Below, piece by piece: positions 14,379 through 21,721 of a DNA stretch of 33,036 nt. The stretch's first letter is position 1; each line of letters starts with the position of its first letter. Origin of the DNA: Marvinbryantia formatexigens (GTDB lineage Bacteria; Bacillota; Clostridia; Oscillospirales; Ruminococcaceae); NCBI GenBank assembly GCA_021771035.1, contig JAETPU010000024.1:1-33036 (forward strand). The letters run 5' to 3'. Position numbers and translations under genes: made by a program. Under the pieces are notes generated by a model, which did not search any database, was not told the DNA's origin, and worked only from the letters and a program-made list of their open reading frames with translations.

Positions 14379-14649
14379 TCCTCTCCTTAAACTGTGCCGC
14401 ATAGACGGCCCAAGAAATTTATCGTTATCCCCAATTATCATAGGGATGGAAATGACTGGATCGCTGTCGCACGGTCAAAAGTTCCGGCGGCAAACGCCTT
14501 GAAAACCGGCCTTTCCCTCCCGATACAGGCACGAACCCCATTTGTAAAACGCGGTATACCCTGAGGCCCCGCGGTTTGGCCTTGCCAAACACCGGCCATA
14601 TCTTCGGGCCGGTGAGCGAAACTCCAAGATATTCACGCTCCGCGTGAAT
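14379..14649 (-). ncRNA. Long structured leader or small RNA upstream of the DUF6106-like gene
   Basis: No gene is present. On the transcribed strand several perfect hairpins follow each other: CACCGGCC/GGCCGGTG (14614-14590) and GTTTGGC/GCCAAAC (14589-14573), then a G/C-rich region that can pair AAACCGCG with CGCGTTT (14575-14547). The density of structure and the promoter directly upstream suggest a regulatory leader or stable RNA. It matches no riboswitch class I could name; a T-box was considered and rejected. Confidence 0.35.
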
Positions 14650-14651
14650 AT
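14629..14651. promoter_or_regulatory. Perfect palindrome overlapping the transcription start
   Basis: ATATTCACGC-N3-GCGTGAATAT, 10-bp arms. It begins within the -10 box of the minus-strand promoter and covers the start site, an operator position. The same core (TTCACRC-N3-GYGTGAA) lies one base after another TACAAT box at 28641-28659. Confidence 0.55.
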
Positions 14652-14678
14652 TGTATCACAATTCGACAAAATGAGCAA
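14650..14678 (-). promoter_or_regulatory. Extended -10 promoter of the DUF6106-like gene
   Basis: On the minus strand TTGCTC (14678-14673), 17 bp, then TACAAT (14655-14650) with a TGA extension before it. Start near 14643, inside the palindrome. Confidence 0.5.
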
Positions 14679-14878
14679 ACTCTTTTTCCCATTGTTCTGT
14701 GGCTTTTGCTATATGGGAGCAAATTCTGCTTCCTATGAGCAAAATCTTCCCGTATGAATGCAAAGAACAAACATAAACTATTAGGAGGAAAAGGCTTGTT
14801 CCGCCATCGCTGCAGGAGAAATCCCATGATTTTCTTTTCATCTGAGAAAAAAGTCCGGCCTTATCTCTGTTTTTCCCC

Positions 14879-14907
14879 TTGCGAAAACAACCTGAATGAT
14901 GTATTCT
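14879..14907 (+). promoter_or_regulatory. Promoter of ireB
   Basis: TTGCGA, 17 bp, TATTCT. The leader contains a perfect GGCCGG/CCGGCC hairpin (14916-14940) just upstream of the ribosome site AAAAAGGGG. Confidence 0.5.
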
Positions 14908-14964
14908 AGTTTTATGGCCGGGTCACTGTGCTGTCCGGCCTGACGCTGAAAAAGGGGTGTTATT

Positions 14965-15210
14965 ATGTCTGAACCGACGATTTCTTTCTCTATTCATGAG
15001 GACAAAGAGCAGGAGATCCGAACCATTCTCACAACCGTCTATGATGCTCTGCGCCAAAAGGGTTATAATCCAATCAATCAAATTGTCGGCTACATCCTCT
15101 CGGAGGACCCTACCTACATCACCACCTTCAATAACGCGCGCAGTTTAATCCGCCGGATCGACCGGGATGAGCTGCTGCAAATTTTGGTTAAATCCTATTT
15201 GGACGAATAG
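14965..15210 (+). CDS. ireB: IreB family regulatory phosphoprotein (UPF0297)
   Basis: An 81-residue protein of the IreB/YrzL family, a substrate of the PASTA kinase IreK in Enterococcus with a role in cell-envelope stress. The family core is clear: a Thr-containing N-terminus (SEPTISF), [28 protein letters not shown] and a C-terminal [22 protein letters not shown] is about 9 bases before the ATG. In most Firmicutes it neighbours alaS and ruvX; here it stands alone between a promoter and a strong terminator. Confidence 0.93.
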   Translation: MSEPTISFSIHEDKEQEIRTILTTVYDALRQKGYNPINQIVGYILSEDPTYITTFNNARSLIRRIDRDELLQILVKSYLDE

Positions 15211-15219
15211 ACGGACTCA

Positions 15220-15260
15220 AAAACGGAGTATGGCAGACGCCATACTCCGTTTTATTTTTT
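15220..15260. terminator. Bidirectional terminator between ireB and proC
   Basis: A perfect 15-bp stem (AAAACGGAGTATGGC/GCCATACTCCGTTTT) with an AGAC loop, followed by ATTTTTT on the plus strand and an equivalent T run on the minus strand. It serves both convergent genes. Confidence 0.93.
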
Positions 15261-15267
15261 ACCGCTC

Positions 15268-16059
15268 TTATTTATTCTGCACGGCATTCACAGCCTCGAT
15301 GACGGCAGAGCGCAGCCCGCCGCGCTCCAGTGCCGCTACTCCCACAATGGTGGTACCGCCCGGGGAGCATACCGCGTCCTTCATCACACCGGGATGGGCC
15401 TGGCTCTGAACCATCAGCTTCCCTGTCCCCGCCACCATCTGTCCGGCCAGCTGGTAGGCCAGGGCTCTTGGCAGGCCGTGGAGCACTCCCGCATCCCCCA
15501 GCGCCTCCAAAAACAGGCTGACAAAGGCCGGTCCGCAGCCGCTGATAGTCCCGGCAATATCCAAAAGTTTGGGTTCCACCAGCTGAATCATAGCTATCGG
15601 GGAAAAGATCCGGCGAAAGATTTCCAGATCTTCTTCAGTTAAGGAGTGCCGGTTCTCACAGACAAAAATCCCCTCACCCACACGCACCGGCGTATTGGGA
15701 ATGGTACTGATATGGTGGGTTCCGGGCACCAGAAATTCCTCATAGCTTTCAAAGGGGCAGCCTGCCGCCACCGAAACCACTATTTTCTCCCGAAGCAGCT
15801 GGGAAATGGGCTGGCATACCTCCCGTACCAGGTAAGGTTTTACCGCTACCACCACAACATCGGAGTTCCGGACAGTCTGTTCCGGGTTTTGGCAGGCGTT
15901 TATGCCGTCTCTCTGCGCATTGATGCAAAGCTTTTCATAGTTTTTTGCACAACAATAGATGTCTTCCGGACGGACACTCTGGGTTTTGATCAGCCCCTGG
16001 GCGATTGCCTGCGCCATGTTGCCGTATCCGATAAATCCAATTCTTACTGAATCCTTCAT
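15268..16059 (-). CDS. proC: Pyrroline-5-carboxylate reductase
   Basis: The enzyme reduces pyrroline-5-carboxylate to proline with NAD(P)H, the last step of proline synthesis. The 263-residue protein begins with a Rossmann fold (IGFIGYGNMA, 7-16), has the VVAVKP motif and carries the C-terminal dimerisation signature SGCGPAFVSLFLEALGDAGV and CSPGGTTIVGVAALE. The start is ATG 16059, with AAAGGAG 9 bases upstream; the ORF is open farther upstream but without a site. It lies 56 bases after tatD and may be co-transcribed. Confidence 0.95.
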   Translation of the reverse strand: MKDSVRIGFIGYGNMAQAIAQGLIKTQSVRPEDIYCCAKNYEKLCINAQRDGINACQNPEQTVRNSDVVVVAVKPYLVREVCQPISQLLREKIVVSVAAGCPFESYEEFLVPGTHHISTIPNTPVRVGEGIFVCENRHSLTEEDLEIFRRIFSPIAMIQLVEPKLLDIAGTISGCGPAFVSLFLEALGDAGVLHGLPRALAYQLAGQMVAGTGKLMVQSQAHPGVMKDAVCSPGGTTIVGVAALERGGLRSAVIEAVNAVQNK

Positions 16060-16115
16060 ATTTTCGCACTCCTTTTTTAACCGGCTCCTATCCAGGCCCT
16101 GCGGCCAAGGGGACG

Positions 16116-16904
16116 TCACACCGGCAGTCTATCCTCAATTCTATAAACCCGGCAGGCATTTTCACAGGTGGCCTTCACCAGTTCCTCCGGGGAAACTCCC
16201 TTAAGCTGCGCAAGCCTTGCCGCAGTATACTGTAACAGGGAGGAGTCACACCGGCGCCCCCGCACCGGCTCCGGCGCCATATAGGGGCAGTCCGTCTCAA
16301 TCAGCAGCCGGTCAAGGGGCACGCTTGCCGCAGCCTCCAGCACCTTACGGGCGTTTTTAAAGGTCACCACGCCGGTAAAGCCAATATAAAGCCCCAATTC
16401 CAAAATATCCTTCACCATAGGCGCGCTTCCGGTATAGCAGTGTACAATCCCCTTGGGACGGTATTTTTTTAAGAGTTCCAGAGTATCCTGGTGCGCGTCA
16501 CGGTCATGTACAATCACCGGCACATCCAGTTCCACCGCCAATTCCAGCTGCTGGGCAAACGCCTTTCTCTGCAGTTCCCTGGGAAAATCCTCATAGTGGT
16601 AATCCAGCCCAATTTCCCCCAGGGCACGCACCTTAGGCTGTTTTAAATATTTCCGAAGGCGCTCACGGTAATCGGGAACCGTCTGGATTTCCCCCGCCGC
16701 CTGGGGATGAATACCTGCCGCCGCATAGACAAATTCATATTGATTCGCCAGTTGAAGCGCCTGGCTGCAGCTGGCAAGATCGCAGGCTACATTCATGACA
16801 TAACCCACACCCTGCGCGGGCAGCGAGGCGAGCAGCTCATGGCGGTCCTCATCAAAACGGCTGTCGTCATAGTGCGCGTGAGAATCAAAGATCCATTGTT
16901 TCAT
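16116..16904 (-). CDS. tatD: TatD family metal-dependent hydrolase (DNase)
   Basis: A 262-residue TIM-barrel amidohydrolase with magnesium-dependent DNase activity in characterised members. The metal-binding motifs are seen in order: DSHAHYDD (His9, His11), GEIGLDYHYED (Glu), VIVHDRDAH (His), VHCYTGS (His) and ETDCPYMAPEPVRG (Asp). The start at 16904 has AGAAGGA directly upstream; longer in-frame ATG starts have no advantage. It leads a likely two-gene unit with proC. Confidence 0.93.
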   Translation of the reverse strand: MKQWIFDSHAHYDDSRFDEDRHELLASLPAQGVGYVMNVACDLASCSQALQLANQYEFVYAAAGIHPQAAGEIQTVPDYRERLRKYLKQPKVRALGEIGLDYHYEDFPRELQRKAFAQQLELAVELDVPVIVHDRDAHQDTLELLKKYRPKGIVHCYTGSAPMVKDILELGLYIGFTGVVTFKNARKVLEAAASVPLDRLLIETDCPYMAPEPVRGRRCDSSLLQYTAARLAQLKGVSPEELVKATCENACRVYRIEDRLPV

Positions 16905-17090
16905 TCCTTCTCTTATTCCTTTCTCAAAGAATTTCTCCAAGTCGGGCGCCCGGCCTTCCAATCGTCCGCCGCATCCCGCTGAAATTTCTTATTTCTTTTC
17001 CCCGCTCCCCTTGCATACAGTGGTAGAGAGACCGGATTTCCTCATCCGGTATGGGCATTTCCGGTAAGCTGTAAAGGAGCGTTGATAACT

Positions 17091-18203
17091 GTGGTGACTA
17101 TCAGCCTGTGCATGATTGTGAAAAATGAAGAGGCGGTTCTTGGGCGCTGCCTGGACTGCGTGAAGGACGTGGTGGATGAAATCATCATTGTAGATACAGG
17201 CTCCACCGACTCCACCAAGAACATTGCCGGGCAATATACCTCCCGGATCTATGATTTTCCCTGGCAGGACGATTTTTCCGCCGCCCGCAACGCCTCCTTT
17301 TCCCATGCCACTCAGGACTATATCCTCTGGCTGGATGCGGATGATATTTTGGAGCCTGAACAGGCAATAAAGCTTCAGCGCCTGAAAGAAACCCTTCCTT
17401 CGGATACCGACGTGGTGATGATGCGCTACCACACTGCCTTTGACAGTCAAAACCGCCCCACCTATTCCTATTTCCGGGAGCGCCTGCTTCGCAACCATGC
17501 GGGTTTTCGCTGGGTTGGCGCCGTCCATGAGGCTATCCCCACAAAGGGAAACATCCGCTATGAGGAAATTGCGGTATCGCACCGCAAACTGGCTCAGCCG
17601 GATTCCATGCGCAACCTGCGAATCTTCGAAAAGATGCTGCGGCAGCCCAAAGGGTTGGACACCCGCCAGCAGTTCTATTACGGGCGGGAGCTCTGCTTTC
17701 ATGAGCAGTATGAGCGGGCGGCCCAGGTGCTCGGCGCCTTCCTGGAACAGCCCGATGCCTGGGTGGAAAATAAAATTGAAGCCTGCCGCCTGCTCAGCAC
17801 CTGCCGCCGCGCTGCGGGCCAGCCCCGACAGGCGCTCATGCACCTGTTTCAAAGCTTTTTATACGATACTCCAAGAGCCGAGATCTGTTGTGCGATTGGC
17901 AGCCATTTTTTTGAGGACTCCCAATGGGAACCGGCGGCTTTCTGGTATTCCACGGCCCTCACCTGCACCCGCCGGGATCTGCAGGGAGGGTTTATCCAGG
18001 AGGACTGCTACGGCTATCTGCCCTGTCTGCAGCTGTGCGTATGCTACGATCGCATGGGCCAATGGAAACGGGCCGCCCAATATAATGAGCAGGCCGCCGC
18101 CTATAAGCCGGGGGACCCCCTGGTGGAGCAAAACCGGCTGTATTTCTGCAGCCGTCTGAATTCCCAGGTAACCGCAACGGATTCCGCAGGCGGGGAGCGG
18201 TAG
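17091..18203 (+). CDS. Family 2 glycosyltransferase with C-terminal TPR-like repeats
   Basis: A 370-residue GT-A fold glycosyltransferase: SLCMIVKNEEAVLGRCL (5-21), VDTGSTDSTKNIA, FSAARNASF and the DxD motif LDADD (81-85). The second half is helical with TPR-like pairs (FYYGRELCFHEQYERAAQVL; AFWYSTALTC; DRMGQWKRAAQYNEQAAAY). This architecture is common in Firmicutes and is often linked to protein or peptide glycosylation; acceptor and donor are unknown. GTG 17091 is chosen as start because AAAGGAG is 11 bases upstream; the TTG at 17082 is only 2 bases from that site. Divergent from tatD. Confidence 0.85.
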   Translation: MVTISLCMIVKNEEAVLGRCLDCVKDVVDEIIIVDTGSTDSTKNIAGQYTSRIYDFPWQDDFSAARNASFSHATQDYILWLDADDILEPEQAIKLQRLKETLPSDTDVVMMRYHTAFDSQNRPTYSYFRERLLRNHAGFRWVGAVHEAIPTKGNIRYEEIAVSHRKLAQPDSMRNLRIFEKMLRQPKGLDTRQQFYYGRELCFHEQYERAAQVLGAFLEQPDAWVENKIEACRLLSTCRRAAGQPRQALMHLFQSFLYDTPRAEICCAIGSHFFEDSQWEPAAFWYSTALTCTRRDLQGGFIQEDCYGYLPCLQLCVCYDRMGQWKRAAQYNEQAAAYKPGDPLVEQNRLYFCSRLNSQVTATDSAGGER

Positions 18204-18747
18204 ACAGTTTCCGCCTTCGTCCCCACTTGGAGGGGAAGAACCCAAACGCTGCTCCATCCTTGTGCTGCCGGGAAACGGCTCGCGGCCCCTGTGCCCCGAG
18301 AGAAGCGGTCCGCAAGCGCCGGTAAGACTCATGTTACTCCCGCAGGTAACGGAGCAGGCCGTTTTACCATCCTGCCAGAAGTCCCGAACGGATCCGTTTT
18401 AAGGGACTGCTGCGCCCGGCTTTCAAACGTATGACAGCACCCAGGCCCTGACGGCAAGGGTGCTGTTTATTTGATAAAAAGGGATTTTAGAAGCCTGATA
18501 CTCTTGGCGGAACTGCCAGATGTGTGTTTTGATATCCATATCTCAGGACAAAATGCGGCGTCCCCTTCCAGCCCCTATTTTATTTGATAGAAAGCAGGGG
18601 GGATTGTCAGTTTCATGAAGCCCCGCTCTTTTCTTCAGGCAGTACAGCGCCTCCGTCTGGGTAACGGCTGAACCTTTAGGCTTCCATTCTCATTTTGCAT
18701 TGGTAAAATCTAATTGTGTATCAAAACCAGCCGGGTTCCATTCGTCC
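18204..18747. other. Intergenic region, no gene supported
   Basis: About 540 bases without a convincing ORF. A terminator-like hairpin lies at 18435-18472. A short imperfect direct repeat (TTATTTGATA-AAAG) occurs at 18466-18480 and 18579-18594. A loose CCCCT/AGGGG pairing surrounds the second copy. Confidence 0.4.
18435..18472 (+). terminator. Terminator downstream of the glycosyltransferase
   Basis: An 8-bp stem (CAGCACCC/GGGTGCTG) with a 15-nt loop, followed by TTTATTT. It lies 230 bases after the stop codon, so it may end a long 3' region or a separate short RNA. Confidence 0.6.
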
Positions 18748-20043
18748 TTATTTGTCGTCCTGGGATGTTACAGGCTGCTCTTGTGCGGCCGGCTGATGAT
18801 CCTCACCGTCACCCGCAACACCCTGGGGGGCCGGACGCGCTCCCACCAGCTTAGGCGCGGTGGGGCGCTGCAGAATGAAAATTAAGAATATCCCCACAAT
18901 GGGCACCAGCATGGCAAACTCAAAGGGCATGGCCAATCCGTTTTGCTGCTGGGCCAGGCCGTTGGCAGCAGCATCCAGCGCTGCCAGTGCGCCGGGGAAA
19001 AAGAGCAGCCCAACCGCCGAGTTTGCCCCCGCATGCTCCTCACCGTAAAAATCTGTCAAAACAGCCGGGAAAGCGCTCAGGCAGCCTCCCAGAGCCAACC
19101 CGGCAATAAAGCCGCCGACCCAGAAGAGCATCCCGGTAAACTTTCCTGTTAAAAAGCCGCCTACAGTTGCTATTACAAAGAGCCCCAGCAGAGAGGGCTT
19201 GCGTCTGAGATAATCCGAAGCCGCTCCCAGTACGACAGCTCCCAGGGCCACCGCCGCCGCCACCATGGACAGATAGGAGGGATGGGCGGTGTACTCCAGG
19301 CCCTTGAGTTCACCGAAAACCCCCAGCCGCTGAGAGACCATACAATAAAAGGAAAAGGCAATGACCATCGAGACTGCCAGCTGATAAAACTGCACGGTTT
19401 TGAGCATACCTGCCACAGTATACTGCTTGGAACTGGGCTGAATCCTCAGATTGCCGCTTAAAGCATCCCTGCGGAATTCCTCACTGGGCTTTCCCAGCGC
19501 CAAAGCCGCCAGGACGCCGCCGACTAACGCCAGTACAGCACACGCCATCAGCAGCCCGGAAAGGCCCTCCAGCTTCACCATACGCCGCAGCGGAGAGACA
19601 AGCGCCGCATTTACAAGGGCGAACCCGCCAAAGATAAGGCCGCAGGCCAGGCCCTTCTGTCTGGGCGCCCACTCCTGCACGCCGCAGAGCCCAGCGAGCA
19701 GCAGCATACCAAAGCCCAGCCCTCCCGCCACGCAGTAGAATCCATAAAAGCCATCCGGCATCAGAGATGCTCCCAGGCAGCCGGCAAAGGCTGCCGCCGC
19801 ACCGGCCAACAGGCCGGCTCGCCCAGAAAAGCGGTCCTTGAGCAAGCCGCTGATTACTCCTCCAAGGGCCACCGCGCCTAAAAAGAGATAGTATGCCATC
19901 CTGGCAGAGTAGGGCTGGTCAAATTCAGCAGTCAAAAAGCCGTTGCTCAGCTGAACCACCATCCACATGGGGGCCAGAAGCCCTCCCAAAACCGCTCCCG
20001 CCGCCAGGGCAAGAACTGAGTGAATCTGATTTTTCCTGTTCAT
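18748..20043 (-). CDS. MFS transporter, OFA (oxalate/formate antiporter-like) type
   Basis: A 431-residue integral membrane protein with 12 predicted transmembrane helices in two halves split by a loop near residue 205 (GKPSEEFRRDALSGNLR). The first helices (AAGAVLGGLLAPMWMVV) and the glycine-rich helix 4-5 region resemble OFA-family carriers of small carboxylates. The C-terminal tail is hydrophilic, rich in Pro, Gln and Asp. The start is ATG 20043 (GGGGAC about 8 bases upstream); the longer ORF adds a charged, non-family extension. The substrate cannot be inferred. Confidence 0.8.
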   Translation of the reverse strand: MNRKNQIHSVLALAAGAVLGGLLAPMWMVVQLSNGFLTAEFDQPYSARMAYYLFLGAVALGGVISGLLKDRFSGRAGLLAGAAAAFAGCLGASLMPDGFYGFYCVAGGLGFGMLLLAGLCGVQEWAPRQKGLACGLIFGGFALVNAALVSPLRRMVKLEGLSGLLMACAVLALVGGVLAALALGKPSEEFRRDALSGNLRIQPSSKQYTVAGMLKTVQFYQLAVSMVIAFSFYCMVSQRLGVFGELKGLEYTAHPSYLSMVAAAVALGAVVLGAASDYLRRKPSLLGLFVIATVGGFLTGKFTGMLFWVGGFIAGLALGGCLSAFPAVLTDFYGEEHAGANSAVGLLFFPGALAALDAAANGLAQQQNGLAMPFEFAMLVPIVGIFLIFILQRPTAPKLVGARPAPQGVAGDGEDHQPAAQEQPVTSQDDK

Positions 20044-20235
20044 GTACCAACGTCCCCTTCTGTGTATTTGCTGCAGGTTCTCCCTGCCCCGGCAAGCCCT
20101 CAAATAAGGGGATTCCGGATTCTTTGTCATACAACTTTACCACATCTTGGCACTTTGGCGCAAGCCCGAAGGGGTTCGGCGGGCATTCATATGCCCACGC
20201 ATCCGGGATACGCCCTGGCGCAGCAGCGGCAGATG

Positions 20236-20469
20236 TCAGTGTTCCCGCCGCCCGAAGAGCGTCCGCAGCTTTTCCTGCAGCTTTTCCCGGCGCTGCCTCG
20301 TCTGCTCGGGCAAAAACACCAGAACCTCTCCCTGCCACTGGACGCAGTCCCCTTCCCGGGGCTCATAATTAAAGCGCGCAAGAGGCACATTCTCCATGGC
20401 GCCGTCCTCCCGCTCACAGACAGCCAGTGTCCCTGTGGGAGTATCCTCCAGCCGGTCAACAATCCACAT
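20236..20469 (-). CDS. DUF3006 domain protein
   Basis: A 77-residue protein with the DUF3006 pattern: IVDRLED at the start, a small beta-rich core (GTLAVCEREDG...FNYEPREGDCVQWQGEVLVF) and a helical tail beginning TRQRREKLQEKLRTLF. AAGGAGGCGG is just upstream of the ATG. DUF3006 genes commonly sit next to a ComEC-like metallo-beta-lactamase gene, as here (20816-21715, same strand). Function is unknown; the pairing suggests a shared role. Confidence 0.85.
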   Translation of the reverse strand: MWIVDRLEDTPTGTLAVCEREDGAMENVPLARFNYEPREGDCVQWQGEVLVFLPEQTRQRREKLQEKLRTLFGRREH

Positions 20470-20815
20470 TTCGCCGCCTCCTTATGAATATTAGAATAAA
20501 AACTGTTCCGTCATCGGCCGTTCAGGGCTCGCGCCCGCCCGAACTGAAAATGGCAAAACTACCATCCAAACTGAGCCCGACTCCGCCATGGCAGCGGGCC
20601 GTATCCTTTTCCCGCGGCCTAAAACAGGTCTGGCATCAACGTTCATTACTGCGCTGTTTCTCCCGTTCAGCAGTATCGGCCCGGGGCAGGCTGCCTTCTG
20701 TATGCCTGCGCAGATGGTACCGTGCGAAACCGCACCCCAAAGCATCGGCGGGGGCCTATGGGAATCCCGGCTCAGGATCCAACCACAGGAATCAGCCTGA
20801 TTGACGCCGTTTGCG
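20470..20815. other. Gap between DUF3006 and ComEC-like genes
   Basis: These 346 bases are free of stop codons over long stretches in several frames, but no ORF has both a ribosome site and a recognisable family. In most genomes the flanking genes are much closer together. A GTGCG-GTTT-CGCAC hairpin is present on the minus strand. Confidence 0.35.
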
Positions 20816-21715
20816 CTACTTTTGAGTGAGCACCTCCAAATGCCCGTCTCTCGGGGCAATGGTGATTTCACCGTCCAAATCCGTGCTTACCACGCGGATC
20901 CCGGACTCTTCCAGCCGACCAATCACCGTGTTGTCCGGAAGGCCATAGAAGTTTGACCATCCCACAGACAGCACCGCAATTTTGGGAGAAACCGCCTTTA
21001 AAAATTCTTCGGAGGTGGAGGTGGCGCTTCCATGATGCCCCACCACCAGCACATCCGCTTTAACATCCGCCTTTGCAGCCAGCAGATCCGCCTCCGCTTG
21101 CTTCTGCATATCCCCGCAGAGAAGAATGTTCCCCTGGGGAGTTGTGACAAGCAGCACCATGGACTGGTTGTTGGCCTCAGAATAAGCCCGCACCGGGCCC
21201 AATACCTTCAGGGCAACGCCCTCGCCCAAATACAACTGGTCGCCTGGGCTGGGATGCTCCACCGGGATTCCCAGGTTCTGCAAATCCGTAAAGAGCTGGC
21301 GGGACAGATCGTCCTGGGGCTCGGCCTGCTGCGGGATCCAGAAAGTGTTCGCCGAAACCTCCCTGAGAACCTCTCCCATGGCACCCATATGATCCGAATG
21401 CAGATGCGTCACCACAGCCGCGTCCAGGCGCCTTATGGAGTACCGGTCCAGCGCGGACAAAACCCTGGGCGCCGCTTCCGCTTCCCCGCAGTCCACCAGC
21501 ACCGCGTGCCCGGCGGTGCGGATCAGAACCCCCTGCCCCTGGCCCACATCCAAAACCGTGACGCTCCAGGGGGAACATTCCCGTCTGGGATGCAACTCCA
21601 GCGCTTCATAGAGCTGCCCGCGCCCACGCTCTCCCAGAAGCTGCAGCAGAATCAGCAGCAGGCAGAAAATTCCGGCGCCGGCCAGAATCAGGCGTTTTTT
21701 CACCTTCTTGGACAT
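20816..21715 (-). CDS. ComEC/Rec2-like metallo-beta-lactamase fold protein
   Basis: A 299-residue membrane-anchored or exported hydrolase. An N-terminal hydrophobic segment (10-28) is followed by a metallo-beta-lactamase domain: DVGQGQG (56-62), metal-binding THLHSDHMG (His104, His106, Asp108, His109), LLCGDM and VVGHHGS. It matches the C-terminal domain of the competence protein ComEC but lacks the ComEC channel, as in stand-alone Firmicutes homologues probably acting on extracellular nucleic acid. The ATG is 6 bases after the ygiQ stop, so translation is likely coupled. DUF3006 follows downstream. Confidence 0.88.
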   Translation of the reverse strand: MSKKVKKRLILAGAGIFCLLLILLQLLGERGRGQLYEALELHPRRECSPWSVTVLDVGQGQGVLIRTAGHAVLVDCGEAEAAPRVLSALDRYSIRRLDAAVVTHLHSDHMGAMGEVLREVSANTFWIPQQAEPQDDLSRQLFTDLQNLGIPVEHPSPGDQLYLGEGVALKVLGPVRAYSEANNQSMVLLVTTPQGNILLCGDMQKQAEADLLAAKADVKADVLVVGHHGSATSTSEEFLKAVSPKIAVLSVGWSNFYGLPDNTVIGRLEESGIRVVSTDLDGEITIAPRDGHLEVLTQK

Positions 21716-21721
21716 GGCAAA

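Noticed and set aside
14550-14562. T-box-like AGGGTATACCGCG on the minus strand
   Set aside because: A T-box needs the UGGN bulge in AGGGUGGNACCGCG and a specifier stem well upstream; both are missing, and the downstream gene is not an aminoacyl-tRNA or amino acid gene.
20491-20871. 126-codon minus-strand ORF in the DUF3006/ComEC-like gap
   Set aside because: It overlaps the 3' end of the metallo-beta-lactamase gene, lacks a ribosome site and has low-likelihood composition.
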